Shown: piece by piece, positions 16,933 to 25,267 of the stretch
How the letters are laid out: the number at the start of each line of letters is the position of its first letter
Position numbering within the stretch: position 1 is the stretch's first letter
NCBI GenBank assembly: GCA_910583985.1
Contig: CAJTYA010000020.1
Coordinates: 1-47,275 of the forward strand
DNA length: 47,275 nucleotides
Source of the DNA: an uncultured Alistipes sp.
Lineage (GTDB): Bacteria > Bacteroidota > Bacteroidia > Bacteroidales > Rikenellaceae
Direction of reading: 5' to 3'
The notes under the pieces: generated by a model
What the model was told of the DNA's origin: nothing
Databases searched by the model: none
What the model saw: the letters and a program-made list of their open reading frames with translations, nothing else
Position numbers and translations under genes: made by a program

Positions 16933-19431
16933 ATGGACAATCCGCAACTCGATCTGGCGCTGCGCTTCATAGAGCAGACCTCGACGAATGTTTTTCTGAC
17001 CGGCAAGGCGGGAACGGGCAAGACCACGTTCCTGCACGAGCTGTGCGCCCGCTCGCCCAAGCGGATGATCGTCGTGGCGCCGACCGGCGTAGCCGCCCTC
17101 AACGCGGGCGGCGTGACGATCCATTCGTTCTTCCAGCTCGCCTTCGCCCCCTACGTGCCCGAATCGGAACGCGGCGGCCCGGCCGGCCGCGAACGCGAGA
17201 CCTACCGCTTCGGCCGCCAGAAGATCCGCATCATCCGGAGCATCGACCTGCTCGTCATCGACGAAATCAGCATGGTGCGGGCCGACGTGCTCGACGCCGT
17301 CAGCGATACGCTGCGGCGCTACCGCGACCGGAGCAAGCCTTTCGGCGGCGTGCAGCTGCTCATGATCGGCGACCTGCGGCAGCTCGCCCCCGTCGTGCGC
17401 GACGAAGAGTGGGAGCTGCTGGGCCGGTTCTACGACTCGCCCTATTTCTTCGCTTCGAAAGCCCTGCGGCAAACGCCCTTCGTCACCGTCGAACTGCAAC
17501 GCGTCTACCGGCAGCAGGACGACCGTTTCATCGGACTGCTGAACCGGGTGCGCGACGGGAGAGTCGACCCGGCGACGCTCGAAGCCCTCAACGAGCGGTA
17601 TGTTCCGGGCTTCGAACCCTCCGACGGGGAAGGCTACATCACGCTGACCGCGCACAACCGCACGGCCAAGGCGATCAACGAAGCCCGGCTCGAAGCGCTG
17701 GAAACTCCGCAGCACGCCTTCGAAGCGCAGATCGAGGGCGTTTTTCCGGAATACCTCGATCCGACGGAGCGCACGCTGAAGCTGCGGCGGGGCGCTCAGG
17801 TCATGTTCGTCAAAAACGATCTGTCGCCGCAGAAACGCTACTACAACGGCAAGATCGGCATCGTCACGGCGCTGGCCGGCGACCGCATAGAAGTCACCCC
17901 GACGGAGGGAGGCGAACCCGTCGTCGTGGAGCCCGCCGAATGGACCAACGCCAAATACGTCATCGACCCGGAGAGCCGGGCCATATCGGAAGAGATCGAG
18001 GGCGTGTTCCGCCAATATCCGCTCCGGACGGCGTGGGCCATTACGATCCACAAAAGCCAAGGCCTCACGTTCGACCGGGCGATCGTCGACGCGGCCGGAT
18101 CGTTCTCGCACGGGCAGGTCTACGTGGCCCTGAGCCGCTGCCGCAACTTGCAGGGCATCGTGCTGCGGACACCGCTCGACGGCCGCTGCATCATCGGCGA
18201 CGAAACCGTCCGGACGTTCTGCGACGAGGCGGCGGCCCACCCGCCCGACGAGCAGGCGCTCGCCGAACGGAGCCGGGCCTACTATCGTGAATTGGTGTGC
18301 GGACTCTTCGATTTCGTCCCCGTCCGGCGCGAGCTCGACCGGCTCGGACGGCTCGTCGAGGAGCACCTGTCGAGGCTCTACCCCCGCCTGCTCGAACGAT
18401 GGAAAACGGGCGCGGCGGCTTTCGGACCGCAGATCGCGGACGTGGCGCGGAAATTCGAAGCGCAACTCGAACGGCTCATCGCCGCGAGCGCCGAGTGCCG
18501 CACCGACCCGCTGCTCGACGAGCGGATACGGAAAGGCGCGGAATATTTTCTGGCCCGGTGCCGCGAAATCGTCCTCCCGCTGTTGGAGGGCACGGAGGAA
18601 ACCGACGACAGGGATGCGCAGAAAGCGCTCGAAAACGCCCGGCAGCAGGCCGCCGAGACGATGAAGGTCCGCCTCGCCCTGCTCGAAGCGGCCCGCGACG
18701 GTTTCTCGATCCGCCGGCACCTCGAAACGAAAGCACGGATTCTGCTCGAAAACGAGACCGCCGCATCCCCGTCGGCGAAACCCTCCAAGATCGCCGTGAC
18801 GGACGACGTGCTCCACCCGGCCCTGTTCGAACGGCTGCGCGCATGGCGCCGGGAGGAGGCCGCCGAGCTGAACGTTCCGGCCTACACGGTGATGAGCCAG
18901 AAAGCGCTGCTCGGCATAACGAACCTGCTGCCGACCTCCGAAGCGGAGCTGCTGCGCATCAAGGGAATCGGCCAGCGGTTTATAGAAAAATACGCCGGGA
19001 CGGTCCTGCCTGTCGTCGCAAGGTTCCGCGAAGAAAACGGGCTGAGCCTCTCGCTGACCGACGCGGCCGCCGAAGCCCAGCAGGTCCCGGTGTCCGGTGC
19101 CGCACAGAAAGAGAAAAAACCGAAGGAAGACACCCGCCAGACAACGCTCGCCCTGCTGCTCGAAGGCCTTTCGCCCGAAGAGGCGGCCCGCAGCCGGGGA
19201 CTGAACCTCGTAACGGTCGAAGGACACGTCGCCGAGTTGATCCGCCGCGGAGCGCTCGACGTCGGGCGGTTTGTGCCGGACGACCGGATCGCCGTCATCT
19301 CGCGCTATATAGACGCCCATCCGGACGAAAAGCTGTCCGAAATCAAGGAGTACCTCGGAAACGATTTTTCGTATGCGGAAATCCGTTTCGTCCGCAGCGC
19401 ACGGGAGCGGAACGGGACGGACGGGAAGTGA
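16933..19431 (+). CDS. PIF1/RecD-like helicase with HRDC and C-terminal HTH domains
   Basis: The protein has 832 aa, and the start at 16933 directly precedes the ATPase core. Walker A is GKAGTGKTT (24-32) and Walker B is LLVIDEISMVRAD, with VELQRVYRQQD and the C-terminal motifs AITIHKSQGLTFDRAIVDA and GQVYVALSRCRNLQG of SF1B (PIF1/Dda-like) helicases. At about 610-700 an HRDC-like domain appears (LFERLRAWRREEAAEL, LLRIKGIGQRFIEKY). At about 735-825 lies an HTH_40-type helicase tail (TLALLLEGLSPEEAARSRGL, then NLVTVEGHVAEL), as seen at the end of RecQ-type helicases. It probably unwinds forked or structured DNA during repair or replication. The combination is common in Bacteroidetes, but its exact role is not established. 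Confidence 0.88.
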   Translation: MDNPQLDLALRFIEQTSTNVFLTGKAGTGKTTFLHELCARSPKRMIVVAPTGVAALNAGGVTIHSFFQLAFAPYVPESERGGPAGRERETYRFGRQKIRIIRSIDLLVIDEISMVRADVLDAVSDTLRRYRDRSKPFGGVQLLMIGDLRQLAPVVRDEEWELLGRFYDSPYFFASKALRQTPFVTVELQRVYRQQDDRFIGLLNRVRDGRVDPATLEALNERYVPGFEPSDGEGYITLTAHNRTAKAINEARLEALETPQHAFEAQIEGVFPEYLDPTERTLKLRRGAQVMFVKNDLSPQKRYYNGKIGIVTALAGDRIEVTPTEGGEPVVVEPAEWTNAKYVIDPESRAISEEIEGVFRQYPLRTAWAITIHKSQGLTFDRAIVDAAGSFSHGQVYVALSRCRNLQGIVLRTPLDGRCIIGDETVRTFCDEAAAHPPDEQALAERSRAYYRELVCGLFDFVPVRRELDRLGRLVEEHLSRLYPRLLERWKTGAAAFGPQIADVARKFEAQLERLIAASAECRTDPLLDERIRKGAEYFLARCREIVLPLLEGTEETDDRDAQKALENARQQAAETMKVRLALLEAARDGFSIRRHLETKARILLENETAASPSAKPSKIAVTDDVLHPALFERLRAWRREEAAELNVPAYTVMSQKALLGITNLLPTSEAELLRIKGIGQRFIEKYAGTVLPVVARFREENGLSLSLTDAAAEAQQVPVSGAAQKEKKPKEDTRQTTLALLLEGLSPEEAARSRGLNLVTVEGHVAELIRRGALDVGRFVPDDRIAVISRYIDAHPDEKLSEIKEYLGNDFSYAEIRFVRSARERNGTDGK

Positions 19432-19435
19432 CCTT

Positions 19436-19466
19436 TTTGTTATCTGTCCGGAGAATGTTACCTTTG
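19436..19466 (+). promoter_or_regulatory. Near-ideal Bacteroidetes promoter of folE
   Basis: TTTG (19436-19439), a 19-nt spacer and TACCTTTG (19459-19466) fit the sigma-ABfr consensus exactly. The -33 box begins 5 nt after the helicase stop codon, so folE is transcribed independently. Confidence 0.85.
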
Positions 19467-19492
19467 CGTCCGTTGTTAACGAACCGAACGAC

Positions 19493-20089
19493 ATGGAGCA
19501 GAACTATTCCAAACAGGAAAATTTCGACACGGAAACCCTCGAAAAACTCGCCGGGCACTACGCGTCCATTCTGGAACTGCTGGGCGAAGACCCTGCGCGC
19601 GAGGGATTGCTCAAAACGCCGGAGCGGGTGGCCAAAGCCATGTGCTTTCTGACCAAGGGATACGACGAGGACCCGCGTGAAATTCTGTTGTCGGCCAAAT
19701 TCAGGGAAGAGTACCGCCAAATGGTGATCGTCAAGGATATCGAGCTCTATTCGCTCTGCGAGCACCACATGCTGCCCTTCTACGGCAAGGCGCACGTCGC
19801 CTACATTCCGAACGGCTACATCACGGGGCTTTCGAAAATAGCCCGCGTCGTGGAAGCTTACGCGCGGCGGTTGCAGGTACAGGAAAGGCTGACCGTCCAG
19901 ATCCGCGACTGCATCCAAAACGCGCTCGATCCGTTAGGAGTGGCCGTCGTCATCGAAGCCCGCCACATGTGCATGCAGATGCGCGGCGTCGAAAAACAGG
20001 ACTCCTGCACGACGACTTCGGCCTTCACGGGCGCTTTCCTGACGCAGTTGCAGACGCGCGAGGAATTCATCCACCTGATCCGCTCCTGA
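19493..20089 (+). CDS. folE: GTP cyclohydrolase I
   Basis: The protein has 198 aa. It catalyses GTP to 7,8-dihydroneopterin triphosphate, the first step of folate synthesis (cytoplasmic decamer). SLCEHHMLPFYGKAHVAYIP contains the zinc cysteine and the HH pair. ITGLSKIARVVEAYARRLQV, QERLT and the C-terminal HMCMQMRGV, with the second zinc cysteine, are all present. ATG 19493 lies about 20 nt after the expected transcription start. Confidence 0.97.
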   Translation: MEQNYSKQENFDTETLEKLAGHYASILELLGEDPAREGLLKTPERVAKAMCFLTKGYDEDPREILLSAKFREEYRQMVIVKDIELYSLCEHHMLPFYGKAHVAYIPNGYITGLSKIARVVEAYARRLQVQERLTVQIRDCIQNALDPLGVAVVIEARHMCMQMRGVEKQDSCTTTSAFTGAFLTQLQTREEFIHLIRS

Positions 20090-20298
20090 CGCCGGACTGT
20101 CCTGCCCGACGGCAACCGTGCCGCCCCCCGTCCGTATGTCCGGCCACGAAGACGACACGACAAGAATACGCCGGGCATACCGCCGTATCCGACGGAGCCT
20201 ATCCGGCACGTCTCAGACTCGTGCGGCTCCGACGGCCCGACAGGTTTCGAATACCCTACTCCGGCAACCCGCACAGGAACAACGGAAACGAACGAAAA

Positions 20299-20334
20299 CC
20301 GCGCCGCTTTTTCCTCGAAGAAAAAGCGGCGCGG
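20299..20334. terminator. Terminator-like hairpin downstream of folE
   Basis: A 15-bp stem (CCGCGCCGCTTTTTC at 20299-20313, paired with GAAAAAGCGGCGCGG at 20320-20334) has a 6-nt loop. The T run lies inside the stem on the plus strand; on the minus strand TTTTCG follows it. Confidence 0.75.
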
Positions 20335-20633
20335 CCGTATGGCGAGGGACCGATTGTCAAAAAGCCCCGGAAGAGCTGTCGGGCTTCCGTAAGAAACCCT
20401 TCATCCACCAATGAATAAGAAACATAACAAAATCATATGCACGAAACATACCAAGATAGACCGCTATCTTATTCTCTTCCGGGGTTACCGGCAAGGGTGC
20501 AAGTTCCGTGCCGCAACCGGAGCACCCTGAAAAGCGGAAAGAACGCGACGGAATCCGAAGCGGACGACAGCAATACTTTATAAATATCGAAAGGTCCGTA
20601 CCGGCAGGGGGCTTAAAAAAAAGCGGAGGAATG

Positions 20634-20738
20634 CGATAAAGCATGGATCGCACAGGGACAACGCTTTATAGACGCTACGTCGAAAGCAGGACAGCGACCG
20701 TACCGCAAAAAAGCATCGTTCGGAAAGAATTGCGCGAA
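20634..20738 (+). repeat. Dispersed intergenic repeat, copy B
   Basis: This is the partner of 5784-5892 in the same orientation, with shared blocks CGATAAA, GGACAGCGACC, and GCATCGTTCGGAAAGAA. Unlike copy A it has no gene close downstream on the same strand. The two copies encode similar short peptides in one frame (RTATVPQ, IVRKELR), but too little for a gene call. Confidence 0.65.
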
Positions 20739-21527
20739 GGAACCCGTTACCGCGACTTTTTTCGGATGTCGCTTTCCTCGGTCGGATTTTCCGTTTCCGG
20801 CATTCTGTTTCGCCGCGACGAACACCCCTCGATGTATGGATGTATGCAGACGATTCGGCATGACGGCAGGAAGCGCATCTTTTCGACGGGAACAATGTAC
20901 GGATCGAAAAAATCGGCAAAACGGGGATTTATCGTCGGTTCGAGGGCTCCCGGCACAAGAAACGACCGTCTCCAGAAATCGGGCGGGAAACAAGTCCGGC
21001 GAGGTCTCAGGAAACGTTTCCCGTGAAAATTCTCTCATCGGGCGAGGACAACCCTTCTGCGAGAGGGTCGCCGGATCGGCCATTTTCCCATTCGAATCCC
21101 GATATGAACCTTTTATCCGGAGTACAGCGGAAATATGTTCCGCGTCCGGATCGAATATTTCCGATTCGGAGTTCCTGTGAATCGTCGGGGCCTGCCGGAC
21201 AGCAGACAGTCGGGGCGAAACATCGCTTTTTCAAGCCACGGATGCCGGACCCTCCGATCATGGGGCCGAAACCTTCGCATCGGGTCGAAGACACCATAAC
21301 GACACGAAGTCCGTCGAGGCGAACGGCATGCCGTCCGGGGCCGGACGACGATCCTCCGAACCGACTCCGACAGGCGGCCCGCCGTGACAAGTCTCCTACG
21401 CATTTCCCGGACCGAATACGCCCCGAAAGGCTGCGGTCCCGGCGACCCGTCTCCGGAAGCGACCGGCCGAGGAAAATCTGCGGCGGGGCCGAAGCCCCGA
21501 AAAGAGAGACCGCACGGGAAGCCCCCG

Positions 21528-21565
21528 GTCGGGGAACACGGCTCCGGCGATCCGTGTTCCCCGAC
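21528..21565. other. Long perfect hairpin
   Basis: GTCGGGGAACACGG pairs perfectly with CCGTGTTCCCCGAC across a 10-nt loop. A smaller GGGGC-CGAA-GCCCC hairpin lies about 40 nt to the left. There is no T run on the minus strand, so it is not a textbook terminator for the gene ending at 21684. Confidence 0.6.
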
Positions 21566-21683
21566 TCTTTCGCGGTCCGCCGGATCGCGCCTTTCCACGG
21601 CAGAGACCGAAGTTCCGTAAAAGCGATTCCGCGGCAGGGTTTCGCCTCCGGCTCCGCCGCCCGCATCCCATCCGTCCGTATCC

Positions 21684-22091
21684 TTATTCCATTTCGCCGG
21701 ACAAATGGCGGTGCAGAACGGTCACGGCATCCTCGATCCGTTCCATGCAGGTCCTGCCGCCCATCGCCAGCAGTTCTGCGCAGATGCACGAGCCGTTTTT
21801 GTCCGAAAATTCCGAACAACACCGGCGGATTTCCGCATACACGGCCGATTTGTCGGCGACGGAGGCGTAACGCAAACCGCCCAGCACGACGGAGAGCCCG
21901 GAAAGAGCGCCGCATATCTGGCGCTGCCCGCCCAAGCCGCCGCCGAATCCGACCGACAATCGGGCGAGATCGCGCTCCGGCAGGCCGAGCAGGTCGCCGA
22001 AAGCCATCGTCACGCATTGCGAACAGTTGAAGCCTTCCTTTTTCAGTTTTCGGGCCCGCTCGATCCGAGCGGACAAGTCCGTTTCGTTCAT
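21684..22091 (-). CDS. C_GCAxxG_C_C family protein
   Basis: The protein has 135 aa. The family signature is complete: GFNCSQCVTMAF, then GFGGGLGGQRQICGALSG, then RRCCSEF and SCICAELL. The conserved cysteines suggest binding of a metal or redox cofactor, but the molecular role of the family is not known. It is predicted cytoplasmic, with no signal peptide. It stands alone between two long gene-free stretches. Confidence 0.85.
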   Translation of the reverse strand: MNETDLSARIERARKLKKEGFNCSQCVTMAFGDLLGLPERDLARLSVGFGGGLGGQRQICGALSGLSVVLGGLRYASVADKSAVYAEIRRCCSEFSDKNGSCICAELLAMGGRTCMERIEDAVTVLHRHLSGEME

Positions 22092-22868
22092 TTCGACAGT
22101 TTTTTAGTTCGACGATATGGTCCACGAGCATACACGCCCCGACGTTTTACGGCCACCATCTTCCGCCCTGCCGTGCCACTATTTCCCCATAGAAACAGCG
22201 TCCGACGCATTCACTGTTCTCCCGCCACAAAGTCCGGCAAAAGACAGGACCGTCCCCGGCTTCATGCCGAAACGACTCCGCCGGGCGACCCCACGAAACA
22301 CCGGACGCCCCCCGATGATCCGATTCCCGCTTCGAAAAGATTCCTTTCCGGCAACCGGCGGAAAAGACCGGCGGCAAACAAGAAACGTGAGCGACGGCTT
22401 CTTACGGCATCTTCGGCAGAACGTCCGACGGGAACCGTTCTCTGCGCACCGAGCCAAAATACATCGGCGGGGCGCAAGAACCGCGGGGGAGGAACCTTTC
22501 CCGGACGTTCTGTCGCCGGAGAATCGGGGGGGAGAACCGTTCCGAAGTTTGCAAAAACGGTCTTCGGTGAGGCGGAACGGACGCAGATGCCGCTTTTCGA
22601 ACCGCCTCCGGAGCTTCCTTCCCCGAAAAATTCCGGCCCGAAAAGACAGGCCGCACGCACGTACCCTGCAAAGAGTCCGGAGAGGCGCCCTCTCCGGACG
22701 AGACGAGCGGAACGCAGGCCGGGACCGCGGAACCGGCACCGTCCTCCTCGTCCGCGAACATCCGTCGCTTCCGCAAGCCGGAAAGCACGGAAGCGGACGG
22801 AAATCCCCACACGAAAAACCCCGCCCTTTTTCCGGAGCGGGATTTTTCGAAAGTTCGGGAGACTCCCC
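22092..22868. other. Gene-free spacer
   Basis: This 777-bp stretch has only arginine/proline-rich spurious frames. The frr terminator (22813-22848) lies at its right end. No promoter box for the C_GCAxxG_C_C gene is evident. Confidence 0.55.
22813..22848 (-). terminator. Terminator of pyrH-frr
   Basis: The minus strand reads AAAAATCCCGCTC, loop, GGGCGGGGTTTTT: a 7-bp GC stem with one G-U pair, flanking A/T pairs and a T tract, 20 nt after the frr stop. Confidence 0.8.
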
Positions 22869-23426
22869 CTATACGGTCATGATTTCGGCCTCCTTGGCGG
22901 CGAACAGCTCGTCGACTTTCTTGCCGAACTTGTCCGTCAGCTTCTGGGCCGAGTCTTCGCCGTCTTTGGCCACGTCTTCGGGCATGCCGTCCTTCTGCGC
23001 CTTCTTGAACGCTTCGACCGCATCGCGGCGAATGCTGCGCAATCCTACACGGGCCGATTCGGCATCGGCCTTGATCTGTTTGACCAGCTCCTTGCGGCGC
23101 TCCTCGGTCAAGGGCGGAATGTTCAGCCGGATGTGCTCGCCGTTGTTGGAAGGCGTCAGTCCGATATTGGCCACCAGAATGGCCTTTTCGATCGGAGCGA
23201 TCATGTTCTTCTCCCACGGCTGAATCAATACCGTCCGCGCATCGGGTACCGTCACGCTGGCCACCTGAGAAACGGGAGTCGGCGCACCGTAATAGTCGAC
23301 CGAAATGCCGTTGAGCAGGTTGGTGCTGGCTTTGCCGGCACGGACCGCTGCCAACGCTTCGACCAGATGGGCGATCACTTTGTCCATTTTCCCTTGGGCA
23401 GCATCCAGAATTTCCTTAGGCTCCAT
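22869..23426 (-). CDS. frr: Ribosome recycling factor
   Basis: The protein has 185 aa, the usual length. It splits post-termination ribosomes together with EF-G. Hallmarks are AVRAGKASTNLLNGI, VDYYGAPTPVSQVA, ALLVANIGLTP-like and IRLNIPPLTEERRKELVKQ, followed by the long three-helix-bundle region. It follows pyrH by 11 nt, an operon order conserved in bacteria. Confidence 0.97.
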   Translation of the reverse strand: MEPKEILDAAQGKMDKVIAHLVEALAAVRAGKASTNLLNGISVDYYGAPTPVSQVASVTVPDARTVLIQPWEKNMIAPIEKAILVANIGLTPSNNGEHIRLNIPPLTEERRKELVKQIKADAESARVGLRSIRRDAVEAFKKAQKDGMPEDVAKDGEDSAQKLTDKFGKKVDELFAAKEAEIMTV

Positions 23427-23437
23427 ACTATTTCGTT

Positions 23438-24160
23438 TTATTTCGTTGATTGATTTTTCACTACGGTTCCGATGGGTTCTCCGTCCAGCACCCGCTGCAA
23501 ATTACCGGCCGTATCCATATCGAACACGACGATGGGCAGATCGTTCTCCTTGCACATCGTGAAAGCCGTCAGGTCCATGACCCGGAGACGACGTTCGTAC
23601 ACTTCGTCGAACGTGATGTCGGAAAACTTGACGGCCGACGGGTCCTTTTCGGGATCGGCCGTATAAATGCCGTCCACCCGCGTCCCCTTGAGCAGCACCT
23701 CGGCTTCGAGCTCCACGCCGCGCAGGGCCGAAGCCGTGTCGGTCGTGAAATAGGGGTTCCCGGTACCGCCGGCGACGATGACCACCTCTCCGGCGGAGAG
23801 CAGTTCCAGCGCACGCGCCTTCGTATAGAGTTCGCCCACGGGCTCCATGCGCACGGAGGTCAGCACCCGCGCCCGCGTACCGGAGGCTTCGAGCGCGCTC
23901 TGCAGGGCGAGCGAATTGATGACGGTGGCCAACATGCCCATCTGGTCGCCCCGGACCCGGTCGAATCCGCGGCCCACACCGCTCAGGCCGCGGAAGATGT
24001 TCCCGCCGCCGATGACGATGGCGATCTGCACGCCCTGCGAGGCCGCCGCGCCGATCTGGGCGGCGTACTCGGAAAGCACATCGGTCGAAAGACCGTATTT
24101 CTGGGCGCCCATCAGCGATTCTCCGCTGAGTTTCAACAACACCCGTTTGTAAATTGCCAT
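23438..24160 (-). CDS. pyrH: UMP kinase
   Basis: The protein has 240 aa. It phosphorylates UMP to UDP (hexameric, cytoplasmic, amino-acid-kinase fold). Signatures are YKRVLLKLSGESLMG, IVIGGGNIFRG, DQMGMLATVINSLAL, GTGNPYFTTDTASALR and VDGIYTADPEKDP. It begins 26 nt after the OmpA-like gene on the same strand and precedes frr by 11 nt. Confidence 0.97.
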   Translation of the reverse strand: MAIYKRVLLKLSGESLMGAQKYGLSTDVLSEYAAQIGAAASQGVQIAIVIGGGNIFRGLSGVGRGFDRVRGDQMGMLATVINSLALQSALEASGTRARVLTSVRMEPVGELYTKARALELLSAGEVVIVAGGTGNPYFTTDTASALRGVELEAEVLLKGTRVDGIYTADPEKDPSAVKFSDITFDEVYERRLRVMDLTAFTMCKENDLPIVVFDMDTAGNLQRVLDGEPIGTVVKNQSTK

Positions 24161-24186
24161 ATTTTCGAACGTATTCGTTTTCGCGT

Positions 24187-25041
24187 CTATTGTTGTTTTT
24201 CCATCAGCTGCATCAGCTCGTCGAGCTTGGGCGTGAGGATGATTTCGGTCCGGCGGTTCTTGGCCCGCGCCTCGGCCGTCTTGTCCGGATCGACCGGCAG
24301 CGATTCGCCCCGGCCGGCGGCGATGATGCGGCTCGGCGCGATCCCCTTGTTTTCCAACAGCAGGCGCACGACCGTCGTCGCCCGTTTGGCGCTCAGGTCG
24401 AGGTTGTCCCTGAGCTGGCCGTTGGAACGGTAGGGCACGTCGTCGGTATGCCCCTCGACCATCACGTTGATGTCGGGATTCTGGGCCAGCACGCCCGCCA
24501 GATCGCGCACGGCGCGGGCACCGTTGGGGTCGATATCGAAACTGCCCGAACGGAACAGCAACTTGTCGTCCATCGACACGTATACGTTGCCGTTGCGGAT
24601 GGAAATGGAAAGGCCCTTGCCTTCGAAGCCGGTCAGTGCATCGGTCACCTTGCGGCGGATGGCGTCGATGGCCTCTTCGCGGCTTTTGAGCATGCCCTCG
24701 AGCTCGGCCACGCGGCGCGAACGGTCGTTGAGCGCCATTTCCTTGTCTTCGAGCTCGCGCAGCATGCGCGCCGATTCGGCCGAACCGTCGGCCAACAACT
24801 GCTGGTAGCGTTTCTTACCCGCCCGCAGCTCTTCGCCGAGCCGGGTTGTGTCGGAGGCCAGTTTCATCTTTTCGGCCGTCAGCCTGTCGTTGAGCTCGCC
24901 CAGATCGTCCAGACGCCCCTTCGAAGCGGCGAGTTCGCCTTCGAGCCGCAGGGCCTCGGCCTTCATCGAATTGAATTTTTTGTTCGACACACAGGACGCC
25001 GCCGCCCAAACGACCAACGCCAGAACAACGATTTTTTTCAT
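24187..25041 (-). CDS. OmpA/Pal-like peptidoglycan-binding lipoprotein
   Basis: The protein has 284 aa. The start at 25041 gives a short lipoprotein signal (VVWAAASC). Residues about 20-135 are a heptad-rich coiled coil with many charged residues. The C-terminal 120 residues form an OmpA domain: VMVEGHTDDVPYR, then NLDLSAKRATTVVRLL and AKNRRTEI, which contain the aspartate and arginine that bind diaminopimelate. It probably ties the outer membrane to the cell wall. It is transcribed away from dxs and toward pyrH. Confidence 0.9.
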   Translation of the reverse strand: MKKIVVLALVVWAAASCVSNKKFNSMKAEALRLEGELAASKGRLDDLGELNDRLTAEKMKLASDTTRLGEELRAGKKRYQQLLADGSAESARMLRELEDKEMALNDRSRRVAELEGMLKSREEAIDAIRRKVTDALTGFEGKGLSISIRNGNVYVSMDDKLLFRSGSFDIDPNGARAVRDLAGVLAQNPDINVMVEGHTDDVPYRSNGQLRDNLDLSAKRATTVVRLLLENKGIAPSRIIAAGRGESLPVDPDKTAEARAKNRRTEIILTPKLDELMQLMEKQQ

Positions 25042-25238
25042 GCCTTTCTCCCGTTTATGCACTTTCGGTGCGAATCCGTCCCGCCGGATTCCTCCCCGGC
25101 GGCGGGCTTCCCGGAGAGGGAAACCCGAATCAGCCACGAAGATACGAAACAATTCGTTACCGCGCAACGAGCCGCGGAATAATCGGGCCGTAAAGGGCAA
25201 GAAAACGGTGCGTTGCGGCAGGGGTCTGTTTTTTTTAT

Positions 25239-25246
25239 TACCTTTG
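25239..25246 (+). promoter_or_regulatory. -7 promoter box for dxs-leuS
   Basis: TACCTTTG is an exact TAnnTTTG match, 21 nt before the dxs start. A TTG at 25213-25215 is a possible, slightly distant -33 element. Confidence 0.75.
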
Positions 25247-25267
25247 TCGATCATTCTCCCGATTCCT

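Larger units (their letters stand above)
20090..21683. other. 1.6-kb gene-free region
   Basis: No frame on either strand shows a domain, signal or convincing coding start. The open frames here are low-complexity, arginine-rich shadows. What it does hold is a terminator (20299-20334), copy B of a dispersed repeat (20634-20738) and a 14-bp perfect hairpin (21528-21565). It could contain unannotated RNA or heavily decayed genes. Confidence 0.6.

Noticed and set aside
16918..19494. 858-codon minus-strand open frame
   Set aside because: It mirrors the helicase exactly and extends over the folE promoter, with no recognisable domain.
20643..21026. Possible small plus-strand gene over repeat copy B
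   Set aside because: The similarity to copy A is at DNA level with gaps that break the frame. No promoter, start context or domain supports it.
21007..22131. 374-codon minus-strand frame overlapping the C_GCAxxG_C_C gene
   Set aside because: The overlapping frame with the full cysteine signature is clearly the real gene.
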